Below, piece after piece: positions 34,145 through 41,809 of a stretch of DNA of 64,000 nt. Made by a program: the position numbers and the translations under genes. The DNA comes from Streptomyces sp. NBC_00094 (lineage in GTDB: Bacteria; Actinomycetota; Actinomycetes; Streptomycetales; Streptomycetaceae). The notes below the pieces were generated by a model that worked only from the letters and a program-made list of their open reading frames with translations, ran no database searches and was not told the DNA's origin. Each line of letters starts with the position of its first letter. Within the stretch, counting starts at the first letter, position 1. The DNA lies in contig NZ_JAPEMB010000001.1 in the NCBI RefSeq assembly GCF_026343125.1, positions 7,507,501-7,571,500 on the forward strand, written 5' to 3'.

Positions 34145-36115
34145 TCAGCCCGTGTGGACCTTCAGCGCCGTCCGGACGGCGGATTCGAGGGCGCCCTCGA
34201 TCCAGGCGGGCTTGATGGAGGTGTGGCACCCGGCGAAGTGGAGCGGCCCCTCGGAGGTGGGGACGTCGGGGAACAGCTCCGTGTGCTGGCCCGGGAAGAG
34301 CACGGACGCCTCCCCGTACGCGTAGTGGTCACGCATCCACGACTGTGTCTTGCACTTGTTGGTGAAGAACACCTCGCAGCGGCGGCCGAAGACGGCCTGC
34401 ACTCCGGCGAGCGCCCGCAGGTACCGCTCCTCGTCGGCGAACGCGTCCCACTTGAGGGCGTCGTCGGCCCAGCTGTAGGAGGCGAGCATGACGCCGCCGT
34501 CGCTGCCCTCCATCGGGTGCGCGTGCTCGAAGTACATGAAGCGGTTGGCGTTGTCGCTGACCGTGCCGCCGCCCCGGACGTGAGAGGCCTCGGGATCGCG
34601 GCGCGCGGCCGGGCGGAAGACGGAGAAGTACTCCTTGAGGCCGTCGGGGATCGACACCCCCAGGTCCTTCACGGACCGGTGCGCGCCCAGGTAGGCGCCG
34701 TGCTCGACCGTACCCGCCCGGTACCGCTCGTAGAGCCGGTCGTCGATGGAGTTCAGCGCCTCCTTCCACTGCGCCTCGGTGAACTCCCACCAGCGACGGG
34801 AGAACTCCAGCAGCACCTTGGTCGCGGCGTCGTAGTGCAGCTCCGTGATCGCCCGGCGCTTGCCGTACCCGAGCGGAGGGTTGAAGGTCACGTGGCGCAG
34901 TCCGGAGAAGGGGACGGTGATGACGGCCTCGTCGCCCTCGAAGACCTCCGTGACCCCCTCCTCGCCTGCCTGGTGGTCCTCGGCGACGGTGTGCACCCTG
35001 ACCTTGCCGCCGAGGCGGTCGATGCGTACGGCGCGCCTGTCGAGCCGCACCTTGCCCTTCACCGGCGCGTACAGCGCGTCGGCGAGCACGCCGGTGCCGC
35101 CCTTGAGCTCCCAGAACCTGGTCCTGGGGTCGATGAGCGCGGCGGACAGGAAGCTGTGCATGAACGAGAGGTGCAGCCGCGAGGTCAGGTTCTGGATGGT
35201 GCCGATGAGGTCGATGGTCCTCGTGTCGAGTCCGGCGACCTCGGTGAGGTACCGGTACATGGACCAGTGGCCGTACTCCCGGAGGATCTCGACCCAGCCG
35301 TCGACGAGAGCCGTCCCCTCCTTGTCGCGGATGAGCCGGCGCGCCGGTTCGAGGGCGTCCGCGAGGATGGCGGCGGCGGTCCGGGTGCGGTCGGCACCGG
35401 TGACCCCGAAGGTGTCGTTGATCTTCGCGGGGTTCTTCTCGTAGTCGGCCCGGCGCATGTGGACGCCATTGACGTGGATCCAGGTGCGGTTGGCCTGCTT
35501 CGTCGGGTTCTCGACCTCGACGTCCACCAGGTAGAACTCCTGGCGTGCGAGCGCGAACTTCTCGATCAGCGCCATGAGGAGAGGGTGGCTCTCGGGCAGC
35601 CGCATGGCCCCGGCCTCGGCGTACTGCAGGGGGTCGGCGAAGGGCTGCTCGCCGTTCTCGTGGCCGCCCTTGCGGAACGTCTTGATGCGGCCGCCGACGC
35701 GGTTGCCGTTGGCCTCGATCACGACGACGTCGTGGCCGGCCCGGTTGAGCAGGTCGGCGGCGAGCAGGCCGGCCGGTCCGGCGCCGATGACGAGGACCCG
35801 CTTCGTCGCCCTGGCGCGGCCGGCGGGCAGGCCGTTCTCGATGATCTTCAGGTAGCCGGGGACGAGGGGTCGGTCCCGCTCGTCGTAGACGGCGATGGCG
35901 CGGGCGACCGTGCGGTACGACCGGGGGTCGGTGCCGGGCGGCGCGGCGGCGGGCGCTAACGCGGTCGCGGGGGCGCCGGAGGCCGCCGAGAGCCCGGCGG
36001 CGAGCGCCGAGGCGCCGGTCGCGGTGACCACGGAACGCCGTGAGGGGGTACGGGTGCTCGGAATGCCGAGGTCCGGAGGGTTGATGTCCGGAGTGGGCGT
36101 GTCGTGTGTACTCAT
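34145..36115 (-). CDS. FAD-dependent L-amino-acid oxidase, L-glutamate-oxidase-like, with a TTA codon
   Basis: A 656-residue flavoenzyme that oxidatively deaminates an L-amino acid, giving a 2-oxo acid, NH3 and H2O2. A Tat leader ([18 protein letters not shown], residues 24-42) implies export. It matches my memory of the Streptomyces L-glutamate oxidase along its length: [31 protein letters not shown] (Arg172, the alpha-carboxylate ligand), [17 protein letters not shown] (Arg313, aligned with the side-chain-carboxylate-binding Arg of that enzyme), [22 protein letters not shown] and [14 protein letters not shown] (Trp638). Codon 53 is TTA (35959-35957), so translation should depend on the bldA tRNA. 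The ATG at 36115 has only a weak ribosome binding site. Confidence 0.86.
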   Translation of the reverse strand: MSTHDTPTPDINPPDLGIPSTRTPSRRSVVTATGASALAAGLSAASGAPATALAPAAAPPGTDPRSYRTVARAIAVYDERDRPLVPGYLKIIENGLPAGRARATKRVLVIGAGPAGLLAADLLNRAGHDVVVIEANGNRVGGRIKTFRKGGHENGEQPFADPLQYAEAGAMRLPESHPLLMALIEKFALARQEFYLVDVEVENPTKQANRTWIHVNGVHMRRADYEKNPAKINDTFGVTGADRTRTAAAILADALEPARRLIRDKEGTALVDGWVEILREYGHWSMYRYLTEVAGLDTRTIDLIGTIQNLTSRLHLSFMHSFLSAALIDPRTRFWELKGGTGVLADALYAPVKGKVRLDRRAVRIDRLGGKVRVHTVAEDHQAGEEGVTEVFEGDEAVITVPFSGLRHVTFNPPLGYGKRRAITELHYDAATKVLLEFSRRWWEFTEAQWKEALNSIDDRLYERYRAGTVEHGAYLGAHRSVKDLGVSIPDGLKEYFSVFRPAARRDPEASHVRGGGTVSDNANRFMYFEHAHPMEGSDGGVMLASYSWADDALKWDAFADEERYLRALAGVQAVFGRRCEVFFTNKCKTQSWMRDHYAYGEASVLFPGQHTELFPDVPTSEGPLHFAGCHTSIKPAWIEGALESAVRTALKVHTG

Positions 36116-36191
36116 CGCGGCCCACACTCGGCGTCCCGGCGTCGCCGATCCAGCCCGTTCACACGGACGGGGACGCAAACCACTCGAACCG

Positions 36192-36560
36192 TTACTTGTC
36201 GTGCCCGGCGGCCTTGGTGAGGAGCGCGCCCATGGCGGCGAGCACGGACGGTTCGACGCGGTAGTACACCCAGGTGCCGCGCCGCTCGGAGGAGAGCAGC
36301 CCGGCCTCCCTGAGCTTCTTCAGGTGGTGGGAGACGGTCGGCTGGGAGACGCCGACGTCGGAGATGTCGCAGACGCAGGCCTCGCCGCCCTCGTGGGAGG
36401 CGACGGCGGAGAAGAGCCGGAGGCGGACCGGGTCGCCGAGCGCCTTGAACATCCTCGCGGTCCGCTCGGCCTCGTCCGCGGTGAGCGGCCGCTCCGTGAG
36501 GGGCGGACAGCAGGGGGTGACGTCGGGCTCGATCACCGACAGCGCGATGTTGTTCGACAT
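36192..36560 (-). CDS. ArsR/SmtB family metalloid-responsive repressor
   Basis: A 122-residue winged-helix repressor that leaves DNA when it binds As(III), Sb(III) or a soft metal. The recognition region is [33 protein letters not shown] (about 69-101). The arsenic-type motif [10 protein letters not shown] holds Cys62 and Cys64, matching the CVC motif of E. coli ArsR. An extra Cys17-Cys18 pair (TPCCPP) near the N-terminus could add a third thiolate. The ATG at 36560 lies inside a perfect operator. No arsB, acr3 or arsC is in the window, so the target besides itself is unknown. The amino-acid oxidase gene downstream is 76 bases away on the same strand. Confidence 0.9.
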   Translation of the reverse strand: MSNNIALSVIEPDVTPCCPPLTERPLTADEAERTARMFKALGDPVRLRLFSAVASHEGGEACVCDISDVGVSQPTVSHHLKKLREAGLLSSERRGTWVYYRVEPSVLAAMGALLTKAAGHDK

Positions 36561-36584
36561 GTGTCTATGTTGACACATGTCGAA
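36553..36584. promoter_or_regulatory. Operator of the ArsR repressor, overlapping its start codon
   Basis: TTCGACATGTGTC (36553-36565) and GACACATGTCGAA (36572-36584) form a perfect 13-bp inverted repeat with a 6-base spacer. The start codon is inside the left arm, so bound ArsR would cover both the promoter edge and the start. The lack of any leader between operator and ATG suggests a leaderless transcript. Confidence 0.8.
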
Positions 36585-36620
36585 CCATCGGCGGCCGGTG
36601 CTGCGGCACAGGCCGGGAAG

Positions 36621-36694
36621 GCCTCGCCCTCGCCCTCGCCCTCGTCGGTGTCGGTGCCGGTGCCGGTGCCGGTGCCGGTGCCGGTGTCCGTGTC
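36621..36694. repeat. Hexanucleotide repeats between the helR and arsR genes
   Basis: CCTCGC is repeated three times near 36622-36643. Then GGTGCC occurs five times in a row at 36653-36682, flanked by GGTGTC on both sides, so about eight hexamers run from 36647 to 36694. It lies 18 bases after the helR stop codon (minus strand). Confidence 0.85.
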
Positions 36695-36711
36695 GCCGCC
36701 GACCGCCGACG

Positions 36712-38865
36712 TCAGGAACTCGTGAGGACGACGAGCTGCCGGGTCGCCCGGGTCATGGCGACGTACCGGGCGACCGCCCCTTCGATGCCCTCCCCGAACG
36801 TCTCCGGGGCGACGAGCACGACCAGGTCGAACTCGAGCCCCTTCGACAGCTGCGGGGTCAGCGAGCGGACGCGGGACGTCGCCGGGAACGTCGGATCGCC
36901 GATGACGCACGCGATGCCGTCGGCGTGCTCGGCGAGCCAGGTGTCGAGGACCGCGTCCAGCTCCGCGACGGATCCGTGGACCACGGGAACACCGCTGCTG
37001 CGGACCGAGGTCGGCACGTTGGCGTCGGGGAGCGCGGCGCGGATCACCGGCTCGGCCTCCGCCATGACCTCCTCCGGCGTCCGGTAGTTGACACTCAGCG
37101 AGGCCACCTCGACCCGGTCGAGTCCGACCCGCTCCAGCCGCTCCCGCCACGACTCGGTGAACCCCTGCCCGGCCTGGGCGCGGTCCCCGACGATGGTGAA
37201 GCTCCGCGACGGGCAGCGCAGCAGCAGCATCTGCCACTCCGCGTCGGTCAGCTCCTGCGCCTCGTCCACGACGATGTGCGCGAACGGGCCGGCCAGCGGG
37301 TCCACGTCGGCGCCGGGCAGCGCGGACTCGTCGATCAGGCTGTCCTGCAGGTCCCGCCCGCGCAGCATCGTCACCGCGCCCTCGCCGTCGGCGTCGGCCT
37401 CGACGATGTCGCTGATGACCCCCGCCATGCGCTCGCGCTCGGCGGCGACGGAGGCGTCGTGCCGACGCCTGCGTGCCGACGCCTTCGGGTCGCCGAGCCG
37501 CTGCCGGGCGGCGTCCAGGAGCGGCAGGTCGGACACCGTCCAGGCCTGCGGGTTCGCGCGCTGCAGCATCCGGACCTCGTCCCGGCCGAGCCAGGGGGCG
37601 CACATCCGGAGATAGGCGGGGACCGACCACAGGTCTCCGACGAGATCGGTCGGTTCGAGCAGCGGCCAGGCGCCGTGCAGGGTGTCGACGAGCTCCTTGT
37701 CGTGCAGCAGCGCCTGCCGGAACTGCTCGGGCGACACGGCGTCCTCCATGCCCTCGCCCTCGTACTTGTCCCACAGGATCGTGACCAGCTCGTCCCAGAT
37801 CAGGTCCCGTGCCTCGTTGTGCGGGGTGCTCGGACCCGGCGCCTCGAACGCCTCGACCCACTCCTCGGCGCTCAGCCGGATGTCGCACCAGGGAGTGCTG
37901 ACGGTCATGCCCTCGGTGGGCGGGTCCTCGTAGAACCGGACGCCCTTCTCGATGGCCCGGACCATGTCGGCGGACGACTTCAGCCGGGCCACCTCCGGGT
38001 CCGTCTCGCTCGGTGCGCCCGCTCCCTCGGGGACGAGGTGGCGCAGGGTGCACGTCTGCACGCCCTCCTCGCCGAGGCTGGGCAGGACGTCGGCCACGTA
38101 GGCCAGGTACGGGTCGTGCGGGCCGACGAAGAGGACTCCGCCGCGACGGTGACCCAGGCGGGGGTCGGAGTAGAGGAGGTACGCGGAGCGGTGCAGCGCG
38201 ACGACGGTCTTGCCCGTACCGGGACCGCCGTCGACGACGAGCGCGCCGCGGGACCCGGCACGGATGATGGCGTCCTGGTCGGCCTGGATGGTGCCCAGGA
38301 CGTCACGCATCCGGGCCGACCGGTTGGTGCCCAGGCTGGCGATGAAGGCGGACTGGTCGTCGAGCGCGGCGTGCCCGGCGAACCCGTCCGAGGCGAAGAC
38401 CTCGTCCCAGTAGTCGCTGATCCGGCCGCGCGTCCAGCGGTACCGACGGCGGCTCGCCAGCCCCATCGGGTTGGCGTGGGTGGCGCCGAAGAACGGCTCG
38501 GCAGCGGGGGAGCGCCAGTCGACGAGCAGCCGGCGGCCCGAGCTGTCGGTGAGCCCGAGCCGTCCGACGTACAGGGGCTCGGAGCTGTCGGCGGTGACCA
38601 TGTGCCCGAGGCACAGGTCGAGACCGAAGCGGCGCAGCGCGCGCAGGCGCGCGGTCAGCCGATGGACTTCCACGTCGCGCTCCATCGCCTCGCGGCCGAT
38701 GCCGCCGGGAGCCCTGCGGACCGTGTCGAGTCGGTCGGACAGTTCGGCGATCACCTGCTCCAGGCTCTCCGCGATGTCCGCGAAGTGCTTCTCGTCGCCG
38801 GCGACGAGCGCCGGGTCGGCCTTGGCGGAGAGGCGGTCGGGAAGGTCGAACGTGCTGGTGGTCAA
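36712..38865 (-). CDS. helR: HelR-type RNA polymerase-recycling motor ATPase (UvrD-like, HelD family)
   Basis: A 717-residue superfamily 1A NTPase that strips stalled RNA polymerase from DNA; the Streptomyces HelR version also displaces rifamycins from the polymerase. The N-terminal 90 residues form the coiled arm (EKHFADIAESLEQVIAELSDRLDTVRR). Walker A GGPGTGKTVVALHR follows near residue 208. The UvrD box HIVVDEAQELTDAEWQMLLLRCP lies near 538, and the C-terminal SKGLEFDLVVLVAPE and VAMTRATRQLVVL match UvrD motifs V and VI. The start is TTG 38865, with GGGAGAA eight bases upstream. An RAE about 60 bases upstream supports HelR over plain HelD. Confidence 0.88.
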   Translation of the reverse strand: MTTSTFDLPDRLSAKADPALVAGDEKHFADIAESLEQVIAELSDRLDTVRRAPGGIGREAMERDVEVHRLTARLRALRRFGLDLCLGHMVTADSSEPLYVGRLGLTDSSGRRLLVDWRSPAAEPFFGATHANPMGLASRRRYRWTRGRISDYWDEVFASDGFAGHAALDDQSAFIASLGTNRSARMRDVLGTIQADQDAIIRAGSRGALVVDGGPGTGKTVVALHRSAYLLYSDPRLGHRRGGVLFVGPHDPYLAYVADVLPSLGEEGVQTCTLRHLVPEGAGAPSETDPEVARLKSSADMVRAIEKGVRFYEDPPTEGMTVSTPWCDIRLSAEEWVEAFEAPGPSTPHNEARDLIWDELVTILWDKYEGEGMEDAVSPEQFRQALLHDKELVDTLHGAWPLLEPTDLVGDLWSVPAYLRMCAPWLGRDEVRMLQRANPQAWTVSDLPLLDAARQRLGDPKASARRRRHDASVAAERERMAGVISDIVEADADGEGAVTMLRGRDLQDSLIDESALPGADVDPLAGPFAHIVVDEAQELTDAEWQMLLLRCPSRSFTIVGDRAQAGQGFTESWRERLERVGLDRVEVASLSVNYRTPEEVMAEAEPVIRAALPDANVPTSVRSSGVPVVHGSVAELDAVLDTWLAEHADGIACVIGDPTFPATSRVRSLTPQLSKGLEFDLVVLVAPETFGEGIEGAVARYVAMTRATRQLVVLTSS

Positions 38866-38926
38866 CTTCGTGGTTCTCCCGTTGAGGCAGGTTCCTGGGT
38901 CAGGAGGGAGATTCTGCGGGACGACC

Positions 38927-38946
38927 GGGGCCTTGCCGCAAGCCCC
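38927..38946 (-). promoter_or_regulatory. Rifamycin-associated element (RAE) in the helR promoter
   Basis: On the minus strand this reads GGGGCTTGCGGCAAGGCCCC, an imperfect palindrome that matches the 19-bp RAE I recall from rifamycin-inducible resistance genes in Streptomyces. A TTATAG hexamer, a possible -10, lies at 38960-38955, just upstream of it in the transcription direction. The helR TTG is about 60 bases downstream. Confidence 0.85.
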
Positions 38947-39034
38947 CCAGTGCGCTATAAGGTAAAAGTGGCAAGGGGTGCGTACTCCCCCTTCGATGTC
39001 TCCACCCCCTCCCGTTCGCCTCGGACGGTCGAGA

Positions 39035-40546
39035 TCAGTTTCCCGTCACCGCGCCCCTCGGGCATTCCGGCAGCACAGGCCGGTCCTTGGTGCGTACGGC
39101 CGGCAGCCAGGCCGCGGGAAGAGCGGAGCCATGCGGGAGACGGACGCGGAACCACTGCGTGGACTGCAGGTCCGCCTCGTCGACGATGGGCTGACCGTCC
39201 GTCACCCGGCAGTCGGCGGCGAGGACGTCGCCGTGCCACACCCGGGTCGGTACGACGTTGTCCGCGGTGTACGGACGCCGCGGATCGACCGCCAGGCCCA
39301 GACTGCACTGCGGATCCCGGTCGACCCGGTCCTGGCAGCCCCGCTCCGCGTTGAAGACCCGGACCGTGCCCCCCGTCGCGCCCGCGCGTCCGTACGCCAC
39401 CGTCGAGCCCTCCCGTACCGCGTCCGACCACAACGTCGCCCCGGCCGTCCCGCAGAGCGCGGCGGCGAGGAGGACGGCGCGCGCCCGGGCCCGCAGCCGT
39501 CCCGGGCCCTTCCCCGGCGCCCCTTGGCCGGCGGTGATGCGGATCAGCAGGCTCTCGGCGGTGTGCGGGGCGCGCGCCGTGTGCGTCGGGGCGAGGCAGT
39601 CGGCGGCCAGCGCGCGCCAGAACGGCGGCACCGCATGGTCCATGCGCAGCGGTGCACGCCCCTCGCCGTACTCCTGGACGGCGGCGCCCCTCGCCATGGG
39701 CGTGGCGCCGGGGAACGGCGAGGCACCGGACGCGAACACCTCGTGGATGACGATGCCCAGCGCCCAGACGTCGACGCTCGGCCTGACCTGGACGCCGAGT
39801 TCCCCGAGGGGTGCCCGCCAGCGTTCGGGCGGGAGGTAGTCCAGGGTGCCCAGCGGAGGCGCGTACCCGTGCGTCCCCGTCAGCTCGGTGGCGATGCCGA
39901 AGTCCGAGAGCTTCACGGAACCGTCCGCGCCCAGCAGGATGTTCTCCGGCTTGAGATCGGCGTGGACCCAGCCCGACCGGTGGAGATGGGCGAGCCCCTC
40001 GCAGATTCCCGCGATCAGCCGGCCCCGGTCGGCCTCCGGCACCCCCGCGTCGAGGAGCTCCCGCAGACTGCCCGCGGCCCGCTCCATGACGAGCACGATC
40101 GCGCCGTCGAGGGCGGGCCGGTCCGGTGCGGAGAGGACGAAGGACTCCAGGAGACCGATCAGCCGGGGATGTCCGGCCCGGCGCCCGAGCTCGACCTCAC
40201 GACGGGCGGAGTCCACGATCCTGCGCGCCTGGCGCGGCGCGAGTCCGGCGGTCGGCATGACCTTGAGCGCGACGTCGAGGGGGCCCGGCGAGCCTCCGGC
40301 GCGGTCGGGTCCGCCCTCGGCACGGCCGGGTCCGTCTCCGGCGCGGTCCGGGACGCCTTCGGCGAGGTCCGCCCCGTCGTCGGCGCGGCGCGCCGCGTAG
40401 ACCGTGGACCAGCCGCCGGCCCCGATCAGCTCGGTGACCACCCAGCCCGCCACCCGGTATCCGGGCGGGAGCAACTCCGTACGATCGTCGGCTTCCCGGG
40501 CGTCGTCCAGGCCACCCGCCCCGCCCACACCGTGCGGCGCGGTCAT
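39035..40546 (-). CDS. Serine/threonine protein kinase with unusual N-lobe insert
   Basis: A 503-residue membrane-anchored kinase. The catalytic domain spans about residues 25-310: GAGGWSTVYAARR glycine loop, VALKVM with the ATP-binding Lys, GWVHADLKPENILL with the catalytic Asp, DFGIA metal-binding loop and PPERWRAPLG. The catalytic loop reads HAD where most kinases have HRD. Between the glycine loop and the VALK strand is a low-complexity insert of about 35 residues built of DRAG/PGRAEGG units. One membrane helix (RARARAVLLAAALCGTAGATLWS) follows, then a secreted tail of about 130 residues with two Cys. It overlaps the FHA gene by four bases. Confidence 0.85.
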   Translation of the reverse strand: MTAPHGVGGAGGLDDAREADDRTELLPPGYRVAGWVVTELIGAGGWSTVYAARRADDGADLAEGVPDRAGDGPGRAEGGPDRAGGSPGPLDVALKVMPTAGLAPRQARRIVDSARREVELGRRAGHPRLIGLLESFVLSAPDRPALDGAIVLVMERAAGSLRELLDAGVPEADRGRLIAGICEGLAHLHRSGWVHADLKPENILLGADGSVKLSDFGIATELTGTHGYAPPLGTLDYLPPERWRAPLGELGVQVRPSVDVWALGIVIHEVFASGASPFPGATPMARGAAVQEYGEGRAPLRMDHAVPPFWRALAADCLAPTHTARAPHTAESLLIRITAGQGAPGKGPGRLRARARAVLLAAALCGTAGATLWSDAVREGSTVAYGRAGATGGTVRVFNAERGCQDRVDRDPQCSLGLAVDPRRPYTADNVVPTRVWHGDVLAADCRVTDGQPIVDEADLQSTQWFRVRLPHGSALPAAWLPAVRTKDRPVLPECPRGAVTGN

Positions 40547-41352
40547 CGCGCGGTCGGCCGCTCCCGCCCGCCCGCCCCCGTCAGGGGCGGCAGCAGCGCG
40601 AGGTGCTCCTCCCGCACGAGGCCGAACCGCAGCGCGAGCCCGACGATCTCCTCCCGCTTGCCGTTGCGGCGGTCGCCCTTCCCCGGTTCGTGGGAGCCCG
40701 GGAGGCACATGCGCAGCTTCTCCTCGGCGAGGTAGTCGATGTGCGAGCTGATCGCCCGCGCGGTCGGCGTACCGCCGGCGAGGTGTCCCGCCAGCCGCTC
40801 GACGATCTGCGGTGTCGTCGGGACCGCCACACGGGACTGGTCGCGCAGGCGGGGCTCGCAGAGCGCGACGAGGACGAGGAAGTACGTGGCCGTCTCGTCC
40901 AGGGAGTACGCGGTGACGGTACGGCTGCCCCAGGGGACGCCCATCGCGTCCGGGTCCAGATAGAGGTGGTCGGGCGCGAACACCTGGAAGGAGACGGGGA
41001 CGTCGCCACGGGTGGGCAGCACGACGCGCGCGAACTCGAAGGGGACGGGCGCCCCCACCCGGCGCGGCGGAACCCGCAGGTACTCGCCGGCTCCCTCCGG
41101 GTTCTCCACCAGATAGCTGTGGGTGGAGCTGTGGTTCGTCAGCTGCCAGTGGTCGTCGGTCACGCGGATCTCCCCGGCGAGCCGGGAGATCGCCGCGTCC
41201 GCGAGCCGGAGCTCGACCGGGGTCGTCGCGGAGCCCCGTCCGAAACGGGCCACCTCGCCGGGGCCGAGCCGCAACGTCACCGCGTCACCGCACGGTTCAC
41301 CGCCGTCGGCGCCACCGCTCCCCGGCGGCAGATGGACGACCACGCCGCTCAT
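40543..41352 (-). CDS. FHA domain protein, partner of the adjacent kinase
   Basis: A 269-residue cytoplasmic protein. Residues about 30-110 form an FHA phosphothreonine-binding fold: RFGRGSATTPVELRLADAAISRLAGEIRVTDDHWQLTNHSSTHSYLV. The central part (residues about 130-250) is unrecognised and alpha-helical, rich in Arg and Leu. The stop overlaps the kinase ATG (ATGA), so both are made together, a common arrangement in which the FHA protein is the kinase substrate or scaffold. GGGGGG four bases before the ATG at 41352 sets the start. Confidence 0.8.
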   Translation of the reverse strand: MSGVVVHLPPGSGGADGGEPCGDAVTLRLGPGEVARFGRGSATTPVELRLADAAISRLAGEIRVTDDHWQLTNHSSTHSYLVENPEGAGEYLRVPPRRVGAPVPFEFARVVLPTRGDVPVSFQVFAPDHLYLDPDAMGVPWGSRTVTAYSLDETATYFLVLVALCEPRLRDQSRVAVPTTPQIVERLAGHLAGGTPTARAISSHIDYLAEEKLRMCLPGSHEPGKGDRRNGKREEIVGLALRFGLVREEHLALLPPLTGAGGRERPTAR

Positions 41353-41809
41353 CGATCCCCCCGTCCACACGTTCCACCCGTCACCGTTGTCGGACGTGCG
41401 GAACGATACTCATCTCGTAGGGGAGTTCACCGGCGTACTTCGGCCACATCGGCGCCCGCGACGCGTGGACGCTCGGTGTCGCTCCCCGCGAGGGCGCTTC
41501 CCGGGAGCGGATCCTCAAGGATGACGTACTGGGGAGTAGGGGCGACGGCTCCGATGTCGCGGGCGGACGACACGTTCCGCGCCTCGGGCACGGTGGGCAA
41601 GGTGGGGAAGGTCACCGCATCCGGAGGGGGGTTGGGGACGGTCCGGGTGGTTCGTGGCGGGACCGGGCGTCCCGTTTCCCCCTCTCACGTGGCGAGATTC
41701 GCACCCCGCGCGCCTGAAAGCGGTACGCGCTACGCGGCACTCGACTCCTCGACTCCTCGTCCCTTCACTCCTCCGTTCCTCCACTCCTCCACTCCTCGGC
41801 CCCTCGGCC
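41353..41809. other. Intergenic region between FHA gene and GH43-like gene
   Basis: About 457 bp. At the right, 41743-41805 is a pyrimidine-rich tract of CTCCTC and CCACTCCT repeats (coding-like on neither strand). In the middle, a minus-strand frame (41615-41427) is listed separately. At the left, near 41405-41420, is an AT-rich patch (GATACTCATC) that could hold the FHA promoter. Confidence 0.5.
41427..41615 (-). CDS. Possible small hypothetical protein upstream of the FHA-kinase pair
   Basis: A 62-residue frame from a GTG at 41615 (VTFPTLPTVPEARNVSSA...) ending RVAGADVAEVRR. Its third codon positions are largely G or C, but some are not and there is no clear ribosome binding site. It lies 74 bases ahead of the FHA gene on the same strand. 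The product is Pro/Ala/Asp-rich and not recognised. It could equally be chance in GC-rich DNA. Confidence 0.2.
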   Translation of the reverse strand: MTFPTLPTVPEARNVSSARDIGAVAPTPQYVILEDPLPGSALAGSDTERPRVAGADVAEVRR

